Source of the DNA: Scenedesmus sp. ARA3
Lineage: Eukaryota > Chlorophyta > Chlorophyceae > Sphaeropleales > Scenedesmaceae
Assembly (NCBI GenBank): GCA_004335835.1
Contig: RWJK01001545.1
Location: 248,867-287,197 of the forward strand
Direction of reading: 5' to 3'
DNA length: 38,331 nucleotides
Below are positions 20,350-33,338 of this stretch, piece by piece. Made by a program: the position numbers and the translations under genes. Each line of letters opens with the position of its first letter. The stretch's first letter is position 1. The notes under the pieces were generated by a model. It was not told where the DNA came from and did no database searches. It worked only from the letters and a program-made list of their open reading frames with translations.

Positions 20350-22799
20350 GCACCCCAGCATGTGCGGATCTTTCTGCACTCCTTGACTGTTGAATTTCCA
20401 CCCTCATTGTGTGTTCCTGTCTAGACAAAGCACCGGCATCAGTGCTTTGGTGTCTGCAGGTGCAGCTTGTGCCACCTGCAGCTGACGCGCCAGTTTGCCA
20501 ATGCGTAAAACTTTAGCGATGTTGCCAACAGGCAGCAGCAGACAGCAGAAGGTGCCATCAGGCTGGGCACAGCAGCTGTGCACAAGCTGCACACCACACT
20601 ATCCGGCTGTGCAACACCACTGTAACAGCAGCAACCAAGCTGCAGGCGTTCAAAGTGAGTAGACCACATCGCATGCAGTAACAACCAAGGTTGGTGTGAA
20701 CTGCAATGCCCGATGCCGGGCCGTGCGTTGACATGAGATTTGACACTTGCTTCTGCCGTTTCTGCCGTCTGGGAGCAACCACAGCACACACCCTGAACAC
20801 CAACACACAGGTTTACACAGATAACTGCAACTTTACGCAAGCATCAAGGCAGAGCTGTTTCCACCTGTCATATGCAACGCATATCAGCAACGCTAATCGC
20901 AGTGCAAACAGCAACCAAACGTGCAGGCAAGCCAACAATGCAGCTGGCAGTGCTGACTATGCAGCCAGCACGCCTCCTGGCAGTGTGGCACACGGCTGCA
21001 ACACACTGCAGCACACACAACAGTCTTGGCGCAGCTGCCACAACAGCTGAGCGGCGCTGCTGCTGCTGCTGCATGCAGGACACACTGCCGCAGCGACAGC
21101 ATCAGCCCAGCGTACTGCAATGCACAGCGCAACTGGTGAGCCACTCATGCTGCACTGGCACAAGCGCAGCACACATGCTGCACTAAACAAGTGCTGTGAG
21201 AGGTGCACTGGTGGCAAGTGATCATGTCGAGTCGCCTGCCCAGCACAATGAAATGAAAAGATCTCAGGACCTCCTCCCTCCCTAGCCGCATGCATTGATC
21301 GAATCAAGGAGCAAAGCTCGCAGCAGTGCTGCAGGTGCATATTGACAGCCAGCACGATGCTGCTGCATGCTAGCACCTGCATATGGTTGTGATGCAAGCC
21401 CCCGGCCAAACACCTTCAGTGCGTGCAGCCCAAACATTGCACGCCACAAATGCAACCATACCCGCAGCTTGTGCCTGCGCTGTACAGTGAAACATGCAGA
21501 GGATGGCTGACAAGCAACCCTGTACACACTCTCCCTGCTTGCTTGTCATCTGTTGCTGCCAACATGACAACATGTGTTGCTGTCGACACAGCCGTGCCGC
21601 CTTGTGACTTACTTTGCTGCCCTGCGTGGCAGCAGCCCTGATAAGGCCGAGCACAACACTGCAAACATGGCACGGACATGCAAAACAACAGGTACAGCCA
21701 CAAACAGACTGCAGATGCTCCTCCACACAACAGCTGTCCAGCGCAGCCAACGATTCAAGCAGGAACAATGCTGAGTATGCCAGCTTTCAGGGTTGGCAAT
21801 TGGGGCACACGCCAAGCACATTTCAGCATGGCACTTGCAGCAGATGCACCACACAACACCTACAGCCCAACTCAAGGCACAACACAACTGCTGTAAGTGC
21901 AGAACGAAGCGTATGTATGGCCAAATACTGCCTCCCTCGGAAGTGCGGCAGCAGCTATCAGTGGCAACAACACCTGCTCCCTCACACAGGCAGCTGAAGC
22001 TGACAGATATGAGCTCAAAAGCAACTGCCGGCAAGAGACACAGCACAAGGATGCAGCACACCCGCAGCCACCGCTGCAGCCGCCACAGCTGCGGCCGCAA
22101 ATGCAGGCAGCAGCAGTGCAGTGCGGCACCCCCGACTAGATTGTGGCGAAGTGCAATACTAGCAGCGGTTCAGCCCTCAGTGTGTCTGCAGTAGTCCACT
22201 CACTCTGCGCTCTGGTAGCGCCGGTGGCCGGTATCAACATAAGCAAGTAACGATGTACACGGAGCAACACACAAAAAGTACATGGCCAAAAACATGTGCT
22301 GAGCCACACTACAAACACTCATATACTGCATGCATTACCAAGTGCCAGCAACGCCCAGTAGCAAAGCAGTGCAGGCACTGCAAATTCAACCATGTGTAAA
22401 AAGCGCAGGCCATGCTGTGCCTGCTAACTGCAGCGCACTGGCTCGACAGGCTTGCAGCCTGTGCAAAGAAATATAACCAGCAGGTGCAATGAGGGCCTGC
22501 ACCTCATGTTCACTTCCCAGCAATGCATCATCATCATGTTCACCACCAAGCCATAGCATCAAAGCCATCGGCCCCGCGCCCCAATGGAGCGGCAACAGGA
22601 AGGAGCACGACACCATAATGTTTGCAAGCATTTCCAGCAATGCATATTGCACGCCGAAACAAAGCACGATGCTTGCAAATGACAACAGCACAGCAAGCAT
22701 GGCACAGCCCGAATCAGCACCACAAAACCAGCTGTGGCGTCAGGTGCAGCACACATGCGACAAACAACGCGGCAAACAACGCCTAAAGCCAAATGCAGA

Positions 22800-23201
22800 T
22801 TAGTGCTGCCTGCCGGCCTCAGCTTCTGCTGCTGCTGCTGCAGCCGCAGCAGCAGCCGCTGCATGCTGTTGATGCATGGGTGCAGATGCCCGCCGCCATT
22901 TTTGTCGCTCGCTGTCGCGACTGTCAGACATCTCGACACCAGCCGCCGATGACTGCGCATGCTGCAGCTGCTGAGGTTGCTGTTGGTGAAGGGGTGCGGA
23001 GGCCCTACGTGCTTTTGGCTGGCCTGCAGAGCGCAGCAGCTCCTGAAGCGGCGGCAGTGGCAAGTGCCCAAAGCCCTGCAACACGCTGCCAGCACCAGCA
23101 GCGCCTGCAGGGCTGTCAGCCGGATCAGCCCTTGCATTGGCATGTCCTGAAGCTGCCGTTGCTGGTGCTGCTGCAGGTTGATGGCTGCTGCTTGGCACTG
23201 C

Positions 23202-23237
<36 letters not shown>

Positions 23238-25035
23238 CTGCTGCTGCACACCCTGTGCAGGAAGAGGTGGTGTCTGCTGCGCTGGCTGCCGGCTTGGCAG
23301 CGGCAGCTGCAAGCTGTGCCGCTGCTGCTGCTGCCGCGCTGCTGCAGAGTCTCCCTCTGGCACCTGCTGCAGCTGCACCCCTCCTGCTGTAGGGCTTGGC
23401 TGCGCCAGCAGCCCTGGAGAGAACCCTGCCGTGGCTGCTGCTGCTGCTGCTGCTGGCGCAAGCAGGGCGCTGCTGCTGCTGCTGCTACTGCTGCGGCCAG
23501 GCCTTGCCAACCCCGCCACCGGCAGCGTCACCTGCGCCTTTGCTGCGTCAGCGATCTGCGCCAGCAGCTGCAGCTGGTCCCAGTTTAAGCTCGATAGCTC
23601 ATCCATTGCTGCAGCATCAGGAGGTCCGCTACTGCCAGCACCACCCACCCCTGCAGAAGCAGCCCGTGCAAGCATCTCCGGAAGCTGCGCCAACTGCTGC
23701 TGCCCGCTGGCCACGCTGCCCCTGCCACCAATTGATGCCGCGCTGCAGATGCTGCCTAAGGGGTCGCTTGGAGCACGCCCTGCTGACTCAGGGTGCCAGG
23801 TCATCGCTGCTGCTGCTGCTGCCGTGCTGCCCAGCTGCGACGCACTGACAGCTTTTCGCACAGCCGGGTGGTAGCTGCTACGGCCCCTAAAGCCTGCAGA
23901 TGGCGAGGCCGGGGGCGATCGAGCCTGCGTGTGTGCTCCAACCTCACTTATGCCGACAGTTAGGCCAGCAAAGCCTCCATGTACACTTGCAGCGCGAACT
24001 CCTGGCCGGTGCAGCTGCGTGGTGCGGCCGTCAAGGGAGAAGCGCGCAGCTGCTGCTGCCGCTGCTGCTGACTCAGCGCCAGGGGCAAAAGTGACCTGGC
24101 GATCCCGTACCGGCGCCAGATGCTGCTGCTGCTGCTGCTGGCCGGGGCTGTCCAAGGTTAAAGCAGTAGCCCTGGGGTCAAATGCATGCCGGCCGCTGAT
24201 GTCAATGCCAGGCGGCCACGCGCCTGCTGCTGCTGCCTGCGCCTGCGCTGCTGTTGTGAAGGCCACTTTCGGCATGCCTGCTGCCCCAGCAGACCACGGC
24301 ACTGCTGCTGCTGCTGCTGCTGCCGATGAGAATGGTGCTCGAATATCCAGCGATGGCCTACTGGTAGTATCCACACCCCGCGGCCATGCACCAGCAGCAG
24401 CTGCTGCTGCCTGCCGCGCATCTAGAGAGTACCTGCCAGCTGCTGCTGCCGCATGCCGTCGCGCCGCCGCCGCTGCCTCGGCAGCCGCTGCCGCAGCGAC
24501 TGCAGCGGGCGAGCCTACTGCTGATGCAGCATGCATTGGCAGCGGCTGTGAGTGGCTGCGGTGGTCTGGCACCTCACCGGCAACTGCTGCAAAGCCAGAT
24601 GGGTGGCGCAGAGGGCTTAATCGAGATGCATGCGCCGCATGGGGCTGCAGCGCAACAGATGTGCTAGGCCCCGCAGCACGCCCCGTACCTGCTGCTCTAT
24701 GGCCTGCTGCTGCTGCTGCTGCTGCTGAGCTGGCTGCGTCGAAGCTCGGCCGGCCAGCAGCAGCAGCATTTGACAGCGCACGCTTTGCCAGTGACGCTTT
24801 CAGGGACATGACTGCTGCAAGGGCTGCCATAGAGCCCGAGTGTGCATTGGCGCGCGTGGTGCTGCTGTTGATGCTGTCCGAGTTTGGCGACAGTGCAGCA
24901 GACGAGCTTGAGGAGTGGCACAGCGCATCGTTGCTCTGAGATAAGTCGGTGTCCTCGTCAGCAGCTGTGGAAGAGGATGCGTCTGCGGACGCGCGCTGCT
25001 GCTGCTGCTGCTGCTGCTGTCGCTGCTGCTGTTGC

Positions 25036-25094
<59 letters not shown>

Positions 25095-25255
25095 CCCTGC
25101 CGAATGTGGTGACGAGAGGGCCTGCCCTACAGGGGCGTCAGCTTGCTGCTGATGTACCAGCTGCTGCTGCTGCTGCTGCCCTGTTGGCCGCACAATCAGC
25201 TGCTGCTGTTGCCCAGCAGCAGGCAGCAGCTGTACCTGTGCGTCCTGGAGCTCCC

Positions 25256-25296
<41 letters not shown>

Positions 25297-28200
25297 GTGC
25301 TGGTTGTATGCAAGCCTGCAGCAGCAGTGCTGCTAGCCGCTGTAGGCACGACATCACTCAGCTGCAGCAGCGCACTGCCAGCAACTAGCGCCTGCTCCTG
25401 CTGTAACGCCTGTGCAACGCCAGTGCTGCCAGTACTGCCCGTTGGGGCGCTGTGCACTGCGAGCACTTCACTAGGCAGGAGGGTCTGCTGCGAGGCAGCA
25501 GCAGCGGATGGCGGCAGTTCGTCTGCGGCAGCTGCTGCAGGGTCCGGACCGCCAGCCTGCTGCTGCTGCTGCGGCGGCCCACTCAACGCTCCAGCTGCTG
25601 CTGCTGTTGCTGCTGTGCTCTGGCCAGGTGTGGTAGTCAGCATCGTTTCGCTGTCTGTGGATGCTTTGTACTGGTAGGCTGCTGCTGCGAGGTTTAGCCC
25701 TCCGTAAACCCTCACACCGGGCTCATCATCGGTTGAGCTATAAGGGTCTTTGAAGTCGACACTTTTGCCTGCAGTGCCCGACTTGCTGATGCTGGCAGCA
25801 GCAATGCAACTCTCAGAGTCAGGCTCTACATCCTCAACAGCAGCAGCAGCAGCAGCAGCTGCCGCTGCTGCAGTGGCTGCGGAGGATGGCCGCACGGCGG
25901 CAGCAGCGGCAGCAGCAGCGTCTGCAGCAGCCACAGCTTCCAAGGCGCCTTCTGTTCGCAGCCAATGCTCGTCGCAGCTGACAGTGATGCTCATCTGCTG
26001 CAGCAGATGCTCCGGGATAGCCACGCTGTCCCTGCTAGGCTCACATTCCTCCTGCTGCTGCTGCTGCTGCTGCTGCTCCAGCAGTGTCGAAAGCAGCGGG
26101 TGCTGCTGCAGGCGTCCTGACACCTCGAGCCCATTCGCAGATAAGCCTTTTGCAGCTGGCTCGCCGGCACCAGCTGCCTGTGCTTTGGCCGCGGCTGCTG
26201 CCGCAGCGGCGGCTGCAGGGCTTGCTGAAACAGGGATGGCGCCAGCACCAGCAGCAGCGAGTGTTAGCTGCTGCTGGCTGCGCGACCTCACAACACCACC
26301 TTGCTGCTGGTGCTGTTCAGCAATCACCTCATGCTGCTGCTGCTGCTGCTGCCGCTCTGCATGAGCAGGACCACCATCTACTACTGCAGCAGCAGTAGCT
26401 GCTGCTGCTGCTGCCGGCAGCGCCTCTGGCAGCTGAGGGCAGCCTCCACCCGCCGCCGCTGCTGCTGCTGCTGGTGCTGGTGCTGCTGTGAGGCTCGCAC
26501 TCGGGTTAGTGATGGCGTCTGCTGACGTGGCTGCTGAGCTGCTGGCTGCTGCTGCTGCGATGCGCTCCCGCATGCGCTGCAGCTCCGCCAGAATCTCCTG
26601 GAAGGAGGGCCTGATGGATGCATCGCTCTCCCAGCACCTGCGGGACACATTGCACATATGTCAGAATATCTGCTTATAATGCCGCAAGATACTCTGCCAG
26701 GATTTCCTGGAAGGAGGGCCGGATGGATGCGTCACTCTCCCAACACCTGCAGCACCATTATCAAATAGTTTAGGCGATGCAGGTATTCTGTGTCAGATGT
26801 TTCAGCCAGAATCTCCTGGAAAGAACGCTCTCCCAGCACCTGCAGGACAGATTGCACATACTTCAGACGATCCACACATTATCCAGATACAATACTGCAA
26901 GCGGCTCTGCCAGGATCTCCTGGAAGGATGGCCTGATGGATGCATCGCTCTCCCAGCACCTGCCGGACATATTGCATACAGTTCAGAAACAGGTCAGAGA
27001 CAGTTTAGGTATCATGCTTCAAGACACTCTGCCAGGGCCTCCTGGAAGGAGGGTCGGATTGATGCGCCACTCTCCCAGCACTTGCGGGACGCATTACACA
27101 TGTCAGACTATTCGCATACAATGCCGTAAGATACTCTGCCGAGATCCTTGCGCCAGCCCCATTGCGCTGCAGGTGCTGGGATCGCGTGATGCATGCGACT
27201 GTCCATACTAGGCCCACAACCTCCGACAGCTGCGCGTCATACCGCACGCAACAGGTGCCAGCCGCCGCACCTGCAGCAGCTGTCAGGCGCGTCCGCGGAG
27301 CTGCATACTTTGCTAGATACTGCACACAGGCACCATTTACAAGCACCAACCACACCTGCAGGCCAGCAGCTGGTAGTCGAAAGGGCTGCCCTCAGGAAAC
27401 TGCGGCCGCTGCTGCCGGTGCGCCACCTCATGCCCGAGCAGCGCGCGCGGGATGCCCTTGAAAGCGTGAGCAGCCGTGAACAGCTCCCACAGCAGCACAC
27501 CAAAGGCGTACACGTCGCTGCCGCGGCTGAGCTTGCCTAACAGCATGACCTCCGGGGCCATGTGCGTCATGGTGCCCTGCAGCACAAGCATGGCAGTACA
27601 TAAGGGAGGCTGTGACCGTTGAAGTTTCACCCATCAAAAGGGAGCTGCTGAGCTTGCCCAGCAGCATCACCTCGAGGGCCACACGGGACTTAGAGGGCAG
27701 CACTAGAAGCTGGCCTGAACACACTGCGCGGAACACAATGGCTTGCCACACGGATTGCCGCAAAAGGCTGTACGCACCTGGAACACGTTGGACACGTGCG
27801 TGGCGGCGGGGTCGATGCACAGTATGTGCCACACAGTGCACATCTCACACACAATTGCAGCGCTGGGTGTTACGCACCTGGAACACATTGGACACGTGCG
27901 TGGCCGAGGGGTCGATGCACAACAGGTCAGGCACACAGTGCACATCTCACACCCACACAGTGCACATCTCACACGCACACAGTGCACAACTCACAGCAAA
28001 TGCAGCAGACTCACCTGGAACACGTTGGACACGTGCGTGGCGGCGGGGTCGATGCACAATAGGTGTCACACACAGTGCACGTCTCACACACAAGTGCAGC
28101 GCTGGGTGTCACGCACCTGGAACACGTTGGACACGTGCGTGGCGGCGGGGTCGATGCGCATGCTGAGCCCAAAGTCGGCCACCTTGGCCACATACTTGCG

Positions 28201-31200
28201 GCCGTCAGCGCCGCCGCTGCTCTTCAGCAAGATGTTGCGCGCCTGCAGCATGTAATACAGCACATTGCAAGTGTGGCTGAGAGTTCATGATACAGGCGAG
28301 CCTAGTGATTGGTTTCTGTAACCTCGTGCTTGCGGCCGTCAGCGCCGCCGCTGCTCTTCAGCAGGGTGTTGCACCCCTGCAGAGGCAGCAGCAACAGCAC
28401 ACGCATCTTGCATCACGGCTGAGCCAGTCTCTTTCTGTTGGACAACGCATGCAGGTAACGCAAGTCCCCAGAAGTCCACCCAAGTAACAACCGAATACCC
28501 TGGCAGATCGTGCGTACCTTGAGGTCCGAGTGGATGATGTTTTCGCTGTGCAGGTGCACCATAGCACGCGCCACGTCCAGCGCAGTGTCCAGGATCAGCA
28601 GCATGTCGCGCCCGCCGTCTGCAGCAGCAGCAGCAATTACACATACAGATGCATCACAGCCTCGCATAGGTCAGGAGAATCGATTAAAGGCCACGGCCAA
28701 GCTGCAGGACATGACACACTTGTATTTACACATATAGCACACTCTAGTTGATCAATTGAACCCCTCGTTGCATTTGACAAAAAGCGCTGGCAGCTGTTGC
28801 TGTTCACAGTGCAACATGGCCTTGTCAGCGCAGTGAAATGTAGGTTGTTGTGTCCACTCGTCTGCGCAGGAGGTTAGAAGGCTCACCTGGCGTCTTGAAG
28901 GGCCCCGACTTGTTCAGCAGCTGCCGCAGGCTGCCCTGGTCGCAGTACTCCAGCACCAGCTGCACCTCCCAGCTGCAGGGCAGTGTAGTATGACATCAGC
29001 CCGAGCACAGCAGGCAGCAGCACACATCAGCATGTGAGCGAGTTGAGCGACGCTGTCGACAGAATTGCGCACTCCACAGACAACGCATCATATGAGGGTG
29101 TCGCCTCTTGAGGATGTGAATTGGTACAATGCAGCAGCCAAACGGCGCCAGCAGCGCTGCCAGAATGCGGCAGCTGTCACTTCACTGGCAGCACCGCAAC
29201 CCTGCAGTACAAGACACGCGGCTGCTCAGATAATGCACACTGCACAAGCACCGATGTCATGCTGCGCACACAACATCACACGCGCTGCCAGAATGCGGCA
29301 GCTGTCACTTCACTGGCAGCACCACAACCCTGCCGTACAACACACGAGCTGCATGCAACAAAGCACGCAGGCGTCCGCACAGCATATATTTCTGACACCT
29401 CCTCACGCACCTGTGCACCGCATCCCCTTGGCCCTGCTCCAGGAACGCAGCGTTGAGGATGCTGTCGCCCACGCTGCTGCCCGCCACGCTNNNAAAAAAA
29501 CATAACACAGTATGCAGCAACTGCTCTAGCCGCACCTGTGCACGGCATCGCCTTGGCCCTCCTCCAAAAATGCCGCGTTGAGCGTGCTGTCGCCCACGCT
29601 GCTGCCCTCCAGCCGGTGCTGCGCCCCTGCCTGCTGGGTGAGCTGCGCCTCGTGGCCCACCAGCACCGGGCGCAGGTAGTAGGTGTACATCTGCGTGCGC
29701 AGCAGTTGATAGTAAAAACACAGCAGTCCACGTTAGGCTCTGCAAAGACCTACACAGGGCAGCTTGCGCGGCACCCAACGGATGGGAGAGTGGCGCAGGT
29801 GGTAGGTGCACATCTGCGGCTGGGGACAGCCGTGGCACTTCAGAACATGGCAAAGGTTGACAACACACTGAGCCATGCAATGCCTGCAGGTGGTATATGT
29901 GCATCTGCAAGTAAGCAGGAGACACACAGGTCAGCACGCTCAGCACTGCAATGGGCGACCGCATGAGCCTTAGGTGTGGCCTTGTGGCCGTTAGCACCAG
30001 CCGCAGGTAGTAGGTGTCAATCTGCGGTCGGGGGCAGCACTTCAAAAGGTTACAGCAGGTGAGACCGAAACACCAGGTTAGTGCCCCGCCCTGTTGCATG
30101 CCATCAACGCGTCTGCTGTCCTTGATCTGTTGGTGTGGCTCTGTCTGGCGCTGATTGTTCAATATGATCATTCTCCTTTGTACTTCCTGTAGCACTAAAA
30201 GTAACACACAACTAAACACTACGCCCACCTGCACGATGTTGGGGTGGGAGAGGCCTGCAGAAATGGCTGTCTCCATGATGGCCATCTTCCCTGTATCAAA
30301 TCCCTGTGGTGACAGTAATAACAGCAATAACAAAAAACGAACACCATGCCCACCTGCACGATGTTGGGGTGGCTGAGGCTTGCGGAAATGGCCGTCTCCA
30401 TGATGGCCATCTTCTCGCGCTTCTCTCTGCCGCTCATGGCGGCAGGGAACATCATCGTCTTCACAGCAACCAGCGTGCCCTTCCAGTAGCCTGCAACACA
30501 CCACAGACACAAAATCTTTATCGATATCAATGTTGTCATTGTGGAGACAGGTTGCCGCTCATGGCGGCCGGGAACATCATTGTCTTAACGGCAACCGGCA
30601 TGCCCTTCCAGTAGCCTGCCTAGAAAGCATACAACCGGCAGGCATGTCACAGAGGTTGTCAGTCTTCTCGCGCTTCTCCTTGCCGCTCATGGCAGCCGGG
30701 AACATCATCGTCTTCACAGCCACCAGCGTGCCCTTCCAGTAGCCTGTTGTGATACATGAAAGACGCGTGGCACACGCAGAGCAGTTGATGAGCAGCACAC
30801 AAATATACAGCACACAGCATGCTCGATGTCAGCAGGCCAGTCCATGGTCTGCAAAGGTTTGCCATGCAGGCGTGCAGCATGAGTTGCACCGCTGCAGTAG
30901 CCGTCGGATTGATCATTGACAAGACGCTACACTTGACCAGATCCTCAGCACAATCTGCCTGCAAATGGCTCTCTGAGAGGGACCAATGCCGCACAATAAA
31001 CCCTCGTGCTGCCTCACACTCACCTTGGAACACCTTGCCAAAAGTGCCTTCCCCAAGAACCGCCTCCAGCACCAACGCATCGCTACGTGCCAGGTCACCC
31101 GCCTTGGTGCCTAGCCGCTTGCGCGCATCCTCAAACACCTGCTGCTTATGGTGGCCCCGCAGCGCGCCCAACCCAGCATCCCCTGCTGCTGCTGCTGCTG

Positions 31201-33289
31201 CTGCTGCGCCTTGCTGCTGCTGCGTGCCGTCTTCTGTGGTGTGGCCTAACCCCTCATTGTGCCCGAGGCCAGCAGCAGCACCTGCAATCGCCCCATGCAG
31301 CCGCTGCAGCGAGCTGTTGTTGTTGATGTTGTTGCCCTTGCTGCTGACCTCGCAGTTGCCAGACGCCTGCCGGGCATAGATCTCTGCTGCCGTCGCATCC
31401 GCCAGCTGCTGGAGCTGCTGCGGGTGCATCGCAGCATCCATATCCCATGTGCCGCGCCCCGTCATGCTCGCACCAGCAGCAAATGCAGCAGCCAGCTGCT
31501 GCCGCCCGACATCAGACACACAGCGCACAGGCAATGCTGCAGCCAAGCTGCTCGCGTTGCGGCCGCCAGCAGACATGAAAGATCGCATCAGAGAGTCCCG
31601 CGCACCAGCAGCTAATGGACCGCCTCCTTCGCCAGACTCTGCATAGCTTGCTGCTGTTGCAACCAGCGCCATATGCGGATCAGAGCCGCCGCCGCCGCAG
31701 TCAAATTCCAAGCCTGCTGCTGCGCCACCTGCTGCTGCGCCACGAGCATGCCACACATCACCATCCCGACCGCGCCGCCGCCGCTGCCGCTGCCAGCACC
31801 AGCCGCCAGCGCCAGCAGCAGCAGCAGCCTTGCCGGCTGCTGCACTGCCGCTGCGATGCGGCCGCTTGCGCGATGCCAGCAGCAGCAAGCCTGCCACAAG
31901 GCCCAGCAGCAGCACTCCAAGCAATGTGCCCAGAATTACTGCTGCCATGCTGCCGGGCGACATCCCGCGCGGCGCTGCTGCTGTTGCTGCTGCTGGCAGT
32001 GAAGGATCCCACTGCAGGTGCGTGTTGATGTATCCATAGAAGCTGCTGCTGCTGGCCGGCTGCTGCTGCTGCTGCTGCGAGCTCGAGTCAAACCCAGGAA
32101 ACAGCTGCGCTGCCCGTGACCTGCAAATGCATGACAGCATCAGCAGGGCACGCCCATCATACCCAGGACCTTTTTTCTGCACGAGATCTCAGCACCTCCA
32201 CAGCATGCAGAGGGGCACAACATGTTCCAACAGCAGCAGCACACGCCAAAGCATTACATTGCCAATGCGACATCAGTACGCCAGCCCGGTCGATGCTTCG
32301 ATACAGCTGCAGCTGCCAGCTGCTCACCGTGGCAGCAGCAGTCTGTGCACGTCCACCACGCGGCTGCTTTCTGCTGTCATGCTGTTTGTCTCCCCAGGTT
32401 GCGTCCACACGGCATTGCCAGCATCCATCAGCAGGGACTGTGTCCTGCCTTTCAGCAGCACATCCTGCAAGTGCAAGGACAATGCGCAGAGCGGATGCAG
32501 TCTCACTCAGCAGCAGTGCTAGTGTCAGGACACGACATGACATAACAGGCCAGGAAGTTGTGCTAAACGGCACATTGCAGGCCAACAGTACTAACTAGAA
32601 ATGGTCCTGCCTGGCATGCAGACCGCGCCCACACCCGCAGACAAAAGATCCACCACCTTCACCGCAAAGGTTGCATCCAAGCATCGATTGCATCACACGC
32701 CGCACCACGCTGCGCGAGCTACACACGTGCACGTGAAGCTGCGCCACCTGCACACCCATCAACACGCAACACCATTGCACCCACCTGGAATTCCAAGTAG
32801 CCATCGCCAACCAGGTTGGCTACTGGCAGCAGCGGCCAGCTGCCAGGCACGCCTGGCCTGTCCAGCACGCCGTACAGTGTGAGGTCGCCAGAGAAGCGCA
32901 GCATGGAGTGCACACTGATCAAGGCAGCGCCCTGCAGCAGCAGCAGCAGCACCAACACCAGAGTGAAGTGGTGAAAACAGGAGAGAAGGCAGCAACAGCA
33001 GCAGCACAAGCATGGGCTGGCACTTGCATTGTGTGGGCGTGTCGAAAGTCTATAGAGCGCATGGTGCTGCCCTAGGCTACAGCCGTGTTGGCCTCCTAAC
33101 ACTGCCTCCACTGCTGCTTCTGCTGCTGCTGCTGCAGCTACTGGAGCACAGTTTGGTTGCATGTGTGTCATTGCTACAGCTGCACAGTGAGCATGAGCAA
33201 GCCCTGCCCTGCATGTCCTGCTGCTGCTGCTGCTGCTGCTGCAATATGCTGCCACCGCTACAGAATAGCCTAAGCATATTTCGTCGCGA

Positions 33290-33338
<49 letters not shown>

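Larger units (their letters stand above)
18062..22799. other. 4.7-kb stretch without a convincing gene
   Basis: I found no recognisable domain or consistent exon chain here. The right end should hold the 3' UTR of the receptor kinase gene and the left end the promoter of the fucosyltransferase gene. Several frames were considered: plus 18660-18914 (Trp- and Asp-rich), plus 19094-19501, plus 19383-19907 (resembles a transit peptide ending at a GTATGC donor near 19840), and minus 20592-20404. None could be supported further. Long-tract composition matches the introns elsewhere. It contains a double palindrome at 18845-18875 and a minisatellite at 20251-20349. Confidence 0.5.

Noticed and set aside
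20404..20592. Minus-strand frame with GNIAKVLRIGKLARQLQ
   Set aside because: It looks faintly protein-like, but I cannot match a family or find adjoining exons.
26690..30748. CRISPR array or transposon interpretation of the spaced direct repeats
   Set aside because: Repeats are copies of adjoining kinase exon ends with splice sites, are imperfect, and vary in length. There are no uniform spacers and no cas genes or transposase.
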